64,000 nt of DNA from Geovibrio thiophilus (GTDB taxonomy: Bacteria > Chrysiogenota > Deferribacteres > Deferribacterales > Geovibrionaceae): assembly GCF_004087915.1 (NCBI RefSeq), contig NZ_CP035108.1:682001-746000 (forward strand). The letters run 5' to 3'. The notes beneath the pieces were generated by a model, which was not told where the DNA came from, made no database searches, and saw only the letters and a program-made list of their open reading frames with translations. Each line of letters begins with the position of its first letter. The stretch's first letter is position 1. The position numbers and the translations under genes are program-made. This document shows, piece after piece, positions 60,231 to 64,000 of this stretch.

Positions 60231-61688
60231 TTACTTTACCTTCCTCGCGACAAGCCTGTTCACAAATTCGCCGATGATTATCTCATAGAGCTTTTTGCCC
60301 AGCACATTGTCCTCAACATCAGATTCTATGCTTGGGTTATCGTTTACCTCTATGACGTAGAATTTATCGCCGACCTGTTTTATATCCACTCCGTAGAGTG
60401 AGTTGCCTATGCACTTAGTCGCCTTGAGGGCAAGCTCCACTACTCCGGCGGGGGCGGCTTCAACGGGCATTGTGTCGAATTTTCCGTTGTGGAGCTGCCC
60501 GTTTTCATCGCATTCCACAATCTGCCAGTGATTGCCGTGCATGAAGTAACGGCAGACGTAAATCGGCTTTCCGCCTATTACTCCCACACGCCAGTCAAAG
60601 CTGGTGGGCATGAACTCCTGCGCCACCACAAGGGCGGACTTGTCGAGGAGCTTTTCCATGGCTTCCTTGTATTCCTTCTCGTCATTGACCTTCACCACAC
60701 CCTGAGAGAATGAGCTGTCAGGCTGCTTGAGGATGATCGGGAAGGGGAGAACCTTCTTTGCGTGGTTCATGTTGTGCCTGTGCAGAATGGTGGTTTTGGG
60801 CGTGGGTATCTTGTTTTTCTGCATAAGCTCGGACAGATAAACCTTGTTGGTGCAGCGTAGGATCGAGGCGGGGTCGTCCATCACAACAAGCCCTTCCGTC
60901 TCCGCCTTGCGGGAGAAACGATATGTATGGTGGTTTACGCTGGTGGTCTCTCTTATGAAGAGCGCGTCAAACTCGGGTATGCGGGTGTAGTCGTCCTTGC
61001 TGATTATCTCAGCGTTTACCCCTTCCTTCTCAGCAGCTTTCATGAAACGCTGAATCGCCACATCGTCAGAGGGTGGGGTCTTTTCAGAGGCATTGGTGAG
61101 TATGGCAAGGTCGAATCGGTAGTTCTTTTTCTGGGCTGCTCTGGGCTTACGGACGAAGAACTCTCTGGCAGCCTGCTCCACAAAGCCGAAGTGCTCTTCC
61201 GGAACCTGCGTCATGGATATGGGAGCTATGGCGTGGATCATCCACTTTTCCTTGAGCTTCACAAAGTCCGCCCGCACCATGGGGGCAACGAACATTCCGA
61301 AAAGGCGTGAGCTGAGCTTGTCGTATCTCTTGGCGAGGTTGCGCCCGAAGTATATGCTTAAGGTAAAGCTTTCGGATGTGAGATGTCCGAGGCTCTTCTG
61401 TATAAGCTCGTCTATTTCATCGGAAATAAGCTTCGCGAACGCCTTTGACTTAAAGTCCTGAATGGTCATAACATTCGGATAGGGTATATGGTTTCTGGCT
61501 GCCGCCAGAAGCGAAACATAGTATCCGTAGCTCTGGTACTGGTATGAACGGCAGAGGTTGAAAACCTTAGCTTTTTTCATGGTGTTGAATTCAGGGTCTG
61601 TGAGGTAGTTCCATGCGGAAACCACTCTTGCGTCGGGAGTGTCGAACTTCCATTCTGAGGGTGTGTTAACTACTATAATATTTGTCAT
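60231..61688 (-). CDS. RimK-like ATP-grasp ligase with RLAN-type N-terminal domain
   Basis: 485 residues. The N-terminal 200 residues (VNTPSEWKFDTPDARVVSAW, CRSYQYQSYGYYVSLLAAAR) fit the RLAN domain found before RimK-like ATP-grasp modules. The ATP-grasp part (about 270-480) has FPIILKQPDSSFSQGV, QEFMPTSFDWRVGVIGGKPI, LYGVDIKQVGDKFYVIEVND and NPSIES, with the metal-binding Glu and Asn. It probably adds glutamate or another amino acid to a carboxylate. Its ATG overlaps the stop of the C39-like gene. Confidence 0.9.
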   Translation of the reverse strand: MTNIIVVNTPSEWKFDTPDARVVSAWNYLTDPEFNTMKKAKVFNLCRSYQYQSYGYYVSLLAAARNHIPYPNVMTIQDFKSKAFAKLISDEIDELIQKSLGHLTSESFTLSIYFGRNLAKRYDKLSSRLFGMFVAPMVRADFVKLKEKWMIHAIAPISMTQVPEEHFGFVEQAAREFFVRKPRAAQKKNYRFDLAILTNASEKTPPSDDVAIQRFMKAAEKEGVNAEIISKDDYTRIPEFDALFIRETTSVNHHTYRFSRKAETEGLVVMDDPASILRCTNKVYLSELMQKNKIPTPKTTILHRHNMNHAKKVLPFPIILKQPDSSFSQGVVKVNDEKEYKEAMEKLLDKSALVVAQEFMPTSFDWRVGVIGGKPIYVCRYFMHGNHWQIVECDENGQLHNGKFDTMPVEAAPAGVVELALKATKCIGNSLYGVDIKQVGDKFYVIEVNDNPSIESDVEDNVLGKKLYEIIIGEFVNRLVARKVK

Positions 61689-62410
61689 TTCTGCACATCA
61701 CCGTCCGTTTCATTTTTTTCGATAACCAGCAGTTTGGCATCGTATGTGAGAACGCCCAGAAGGATGGCATTTATAAGATGCGTCATCCTTACGCTGTAGC
61801 GGCTTGTTTTCATAAACGGGTTGGGGAGCATGGGATCAGCCACGCTCACTTTTTTCGCCGGTTTATCGTATCCGGTTATGACAACAAAGTGACCGGAGGG
61901 TTCGCCTCTCAGGTCGTCATAGTCGGTGTTCTCAGGTATCTCTCTCGGGCTGCGGTAAAGGTATGTGGCGCTCAGCGCCGTTATTATGGGAGTCTGCCTG
62001 TCCAGATATTTCCGTATGAGGGCAGGGGAGAGATCCGCGAACTTCAGCTCACCGCCGAGTGTTAGGAACTCTATATACTTTTTGGAAGTATAGCGCAGTT
62101 TGCTGTCATTTTTCACTTCCATCTGCATTTTCAGCTTTTTAATCATACCGTCAGGGGGCAGCCTGAACCATGTAGGGTCGAAAACCATAAGGTTGTAAGA
62201 GTAAATCGTTGCTTTATAGCCCTTTTTCAGTGCGTGCAGACCGAGGATCACGGCGAGGGTTCCGCCTGTTTCCAGCTCGGTTATTTCATCTCTGAGGGTA
62301 GAAAGCTCTATGTCTTCGCCGTAGTAGGAATAAACGGCGTGAAGGCATGTCGGACCGCAGGAGGTATCATCCGGCTGCGGAAGAATGCTTATGTTCATGT
62401 CTCTGTTCAT
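61685..62410 (-). CDS. C39-like cysteine peptidase
   Basis: 241 residues, soluble, without a signal peptide or ABC domains. The papain-like triad is visible: C18 in DDTSCGPTCLHAVY, H174 in SGHFVVITGYD and D192 in VADPML. C39 domains usually cut after double glycine in bacteriocin leaders. Here the free-standing enzyme leads an operon with two amide-forming ligases and an amidohydrolase, so it may process a peptide substrate or act in reverse as a transferase; both are inference. It starts the operon, 71 bp after the DUF486 gene. Confidence 0.85.
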   Translation of the reverse strand: MNRDMNISILPQPDDTSCGPTCLHAVYSYYGEDIELSTLRDEITELETGGTLAVILGLHALKKGYKATIYSYNLMVFDPTWFRLPPDGMIKKLKMQMEVKNDSKLRYTSKKYIEFLTLGGELKFADLSPALIRKYLDRQTPIITALSATYLYRSPREIPENTDYDDLRGEPSGHFVVITGYDKPAKKVSVADPMLPNPFMKTSRYSVRMTHLINAILLGVLTYDAKLLVIEKNETDGDVQK

Positions 62411-62481
62411 ATGCGCTCATCCATAATTGTATATTTTACCTTTGAAGATAAATTATCAAGTATAAGTTAAGGTTTCTCCGC

Positions 62482-62826
62482 TTAAAGAGCCGCAGCGTCT
62501 CTGAATATGAAATACGCGGCACCCACCAGACACATAGAAGCGTAGAAAAAGTTCCGTGTCACAGGCACATTCATATACCACACTGCGAAAACTGCGAATA
62601 CCCCCATGGTTATTATCTCCTGCATAACCTTGAGCTGAGGCAGGGTAAACATGCCGAAGCCGTGCCTGTTTGCCGGAACCTGAAGACAGTATTCAAAAAA
62701 AGCAACGCCCCACGAAACAAGAATAGCGATCATAAGCGGCTTGTCTCTGAGAGTCTTGAGATGACCGTACCATGCGTAGGTCATGAAAATGTTGGACAAA
62801 ACGAGAAGAAAAACTGTGCGGAACAA
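62482..62826 (-). CDS. DUF486/DMT-family small membrane protein
   Basis: 114 residues with four transmembrane helices (about 3-18, 30-46, 68-85, 92-110). FMTYAWYGHL, FFEYCLQVPANRHG and LPQLKVMQEIITMGVF are the DUF486 signature. Function is unknown; the family belongs to the drug/metabolite transporter clan. Confidence 0.9.
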   Translation of the reverse strand: MFRTVFLLVLSNIFMTYAWYGHLKTLRDKPLMIAILVSWGVAFFEYCLQVPANRHGFGMFTLPQLKVMQEIITMGVFAVFAVWYMNVPVTRNFFYASMCLVGAAYFIFRDAAAL

Positions 62827-62908
62827 AGCCTGTACCTCATTCCCGTACCTGAAAATATAGTGGACGGACGAGATCAGACTATAATCCTATTTATGAGCAA
62901 ATCAATAT

Positions 62909-63763
62909 TTATTTGACGTGTTGCTTTCTGTTTTTCCCGCCGTATGCGAACAGCATGGCGCATGCGACCATGAGCCCGCCTCCGGCAAGGTTTCCGAGGG
63001 TTACGGCGATTATGTTTCCGGTGAACATGCTCCCCCAGCCGAGAACAGAAAGGGACGCCGGCTCAAGCCCGCTTGCAGTGACTGCCGCGGGAAAGGATTT
63101 GGCGAATATACCGGCAGGGATGAAGTACATATTCGCCACTGAGTGCTCAAACCCGCTGGCGACAAAAGCCATTATGGGAAAAAAGATTCCGAGTATTTTC
63201 CCGCCAATGTCCTGCGCACTCATCGCTATGAGAATAGCTAGGCACACCAGCCAGTTGCATAAAAGCCCCCTGAAGAAGTAAGCGTATTGATGCTCTATCC
63301 CGTAGACAGGTTCAGCGGTTTTGGCATAGGCGATCTTTATCGCCGTAGCACCGAACTGCCCGTCAGTCAGTCCGGTTCCCTTCACCACAAGCAGGGCGAG
63401 AAGCACGGCGCCTATGAGATTGCCCGTGTAAACTATCATCCAGTTCCGCAGCATGTCAGCGGCGGTTATCCTTTTATCCGCAACCCCTGCGATCATCATC
63501 GTATTCCCTGTCCAAAGCTCAGACCCCGGGATGACAGCCAGCATGAGCCCGAAGGAGAACACCGCTCCGGTGAGGAACCGCTGAACACCGACCCACTCTG
63601 TGCTGCCTGTGGTTACCATGGTAGCCAGATGTGCGGCAAAGCCTATGTACGCTCCCGCCAGAAGCGCCAAAACAAATGCTCTGGAAGCAGGCAGAGCGCA
63701 TTTTGCGGCGGCGGTTTCAAGCATGGCTTCGGTCATTTCGGGAGGGGTGAGGAATTTCCGCAT
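62909..63763 (-). CDS. formate/nitrite (FNT) family channel
   Basis: 284 residues, six transmembrane helices. FNT motifs are LLAGAYIGFAAHLATM, GSELWTGNTMM (the re-entrant loop), VYTGNLIGAVLLA, LCNWLVCLAILIAM and FVASGFEHSVANMYF with the central His. It conducts formate, nitrite or hydrosulfide; the sequence alone does not separate these. Confidence 0.92.
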   Translation of the reverse strand: MRKFLTPPEMTEAMLETAAAKCALPASRAFVLALLAGAYIGFAAHLATMVTTGSTEWVGVQRFLTGAVFSFGLMLAVIPGSELWTGNTMMIAGVADKRITAADMLRNWMIVYTGNLIGAVLLALLVVKGTGLTDGQFGATAIKIAYAKTAEPVYGIEHQYAYFFRGLLCNWLVCLAILIAMSAQDIGGKILGIFFPIMAFVASGFEHSVANMYFIPAGIFAKSFPAAVTASGLEPASLSVLGWGSMFTGNIIAVTLGNLAGGGLMVACAMLFAYGGKNRKQHVK

Positions 63764-63888
63764 CAGGCACCTGTAACAGAGTATGTTCGTTTTATTTTTT
63801 GTAAAAAAGAAGAAATTTTGATGATTAGTTTTCCGGAAAGTTCTATAATTCTATAATATCTGTACTTTTTATATCAGCAGGTGAAAAA

Positions 63889-64000
63889 ATGCAACTTTTA
63901 ATGACGGCAATGTCCGTCAGCGAGAAGATCAGAACAAAAGGAATCGAAATCGGCGAACGCACATCCCATCTCCCGCTGAGCTTCCGGCTGGGTGAGGATC
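63889..64000 (+). CDS. start of an unrecognised gene, cut by window edge
   Basis: An ATG at 63889 with AGGTG upstream opens a frame that stays open to the window end (37 codons, MQLLMTAMSVSEKIRTKGIE then IGERTSHLPLSFRL). Too little is visible to assign a family. Confidence 0.5.
   Translation, partial: MQLLMTAMSVSEKIRTKGIEIGERTSHLPLSFRLGED

Noticed and set aside
1-64000. tRNA or rRNA genes and phage or transposase genes
   Set aside because: No T-loop/CCA-type cloverleaf, rRNA-conserved segment, integrase or transposase motif was recognised by eye. A tRNAscan or profile search would settle it.

Overview
The window reads as a dense chromosomal segment of a motile, Gram-negative, respiring bacterium. 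Most intergenic gaps are under 50 bp and many genes overlap by 4 bp. Chemosensory genes with NtrC-type regulators and a sigma-54 promoter, a cbb3 oxidase locus, c-di-GMP enzymes, an outer-membrane barrel and a formate/nitrite channel together suggest a Deferribacterota-type organism (Geovibrio/Denitrovibrio relatives). That placement is inference from gene content and style, not a database match. No rRNA, tRNA, CRISPR array, prophage or transposase gene was seen.

Layout. 1-650: the 5' part of ribB on the minus strand behind an FMN riboswitch and a consensus sigma-70 promoter. 750-18522: one long co-directional chemosensory and signalling block: response regulator, small membrane protein, receptor, STAS protein, CheY, CheA, receptor, CheW, receptor, CheR, CheD, CheB, then a histidine kinase, a receiver-PAS-kinase and an NtrC-type regulator. 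It is preceded by a -24/-12 promoter with two upstream palindromes. CheA carries two tandem motifs that look like the c-di-GMP-binding MshEN motif. 18582-27236: an Rrf2 regulator and a cbb3 oxidase locus (ccoN, an unusual ccoO-cytochrome c fusion, a stand-alone CcoP N-terminal segment, ccoG, ccoH, ccoS, ccoI and micro-proteins), then a convergent TauE/SafE-type membrane protein and a periplasmic FixH-like protein. 27264-30055: a DUF2318 protein with an FtsX-type ABC transporter, resembling part of the Campylobacter p19 iron locus. 30117-36065: a heme-binding-motif kinase, a structured repeat array, a PhoR-like kinase and a Na/phosphate transporter with Pho-box-like repeats. 36138-43386: methyltransferase, barrel, SDR, an EAL protein, a SAM-I riboswitch with metY, and a second array of the structured repeat. 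43393-48570: a TPR protein, soluble kinase and NtrC-type regulator operon of FlrB/FlrC type. 48701-56636: glnS, nitroreductase, EVE protein, MarR, a CsoR-metal ATPase operon with a palindromic operator, a diguanylate cyclase and an EamA transporter. 56791-58365: a pair of paralogous DUF2589-like proteins plus a PD-(D/E)XK-like protein. 58355-62410: a four-gene overlapping operon of C39-like peptidase, RLAN/RimK ATP-grasp ligase, GCS2-type ligase and N-formylglutamate-amidohydrolase-like enzyme, a plausible unexplored peptide or amino-acid-conjugate pathway. 62482-64000: a DUF486 membrane protein, an FNT channel and the start of an unrecognised gene.

The strongest leads for new biology are the amidoligase operon (58355-62410), the DUF2589/nuclease trio (56791-58365), the three-hairpin repeat family with compensatory changes (two arrays), the possible c-di-GMP input into CheA, and the rearranged cbb3 oxidase subunits.
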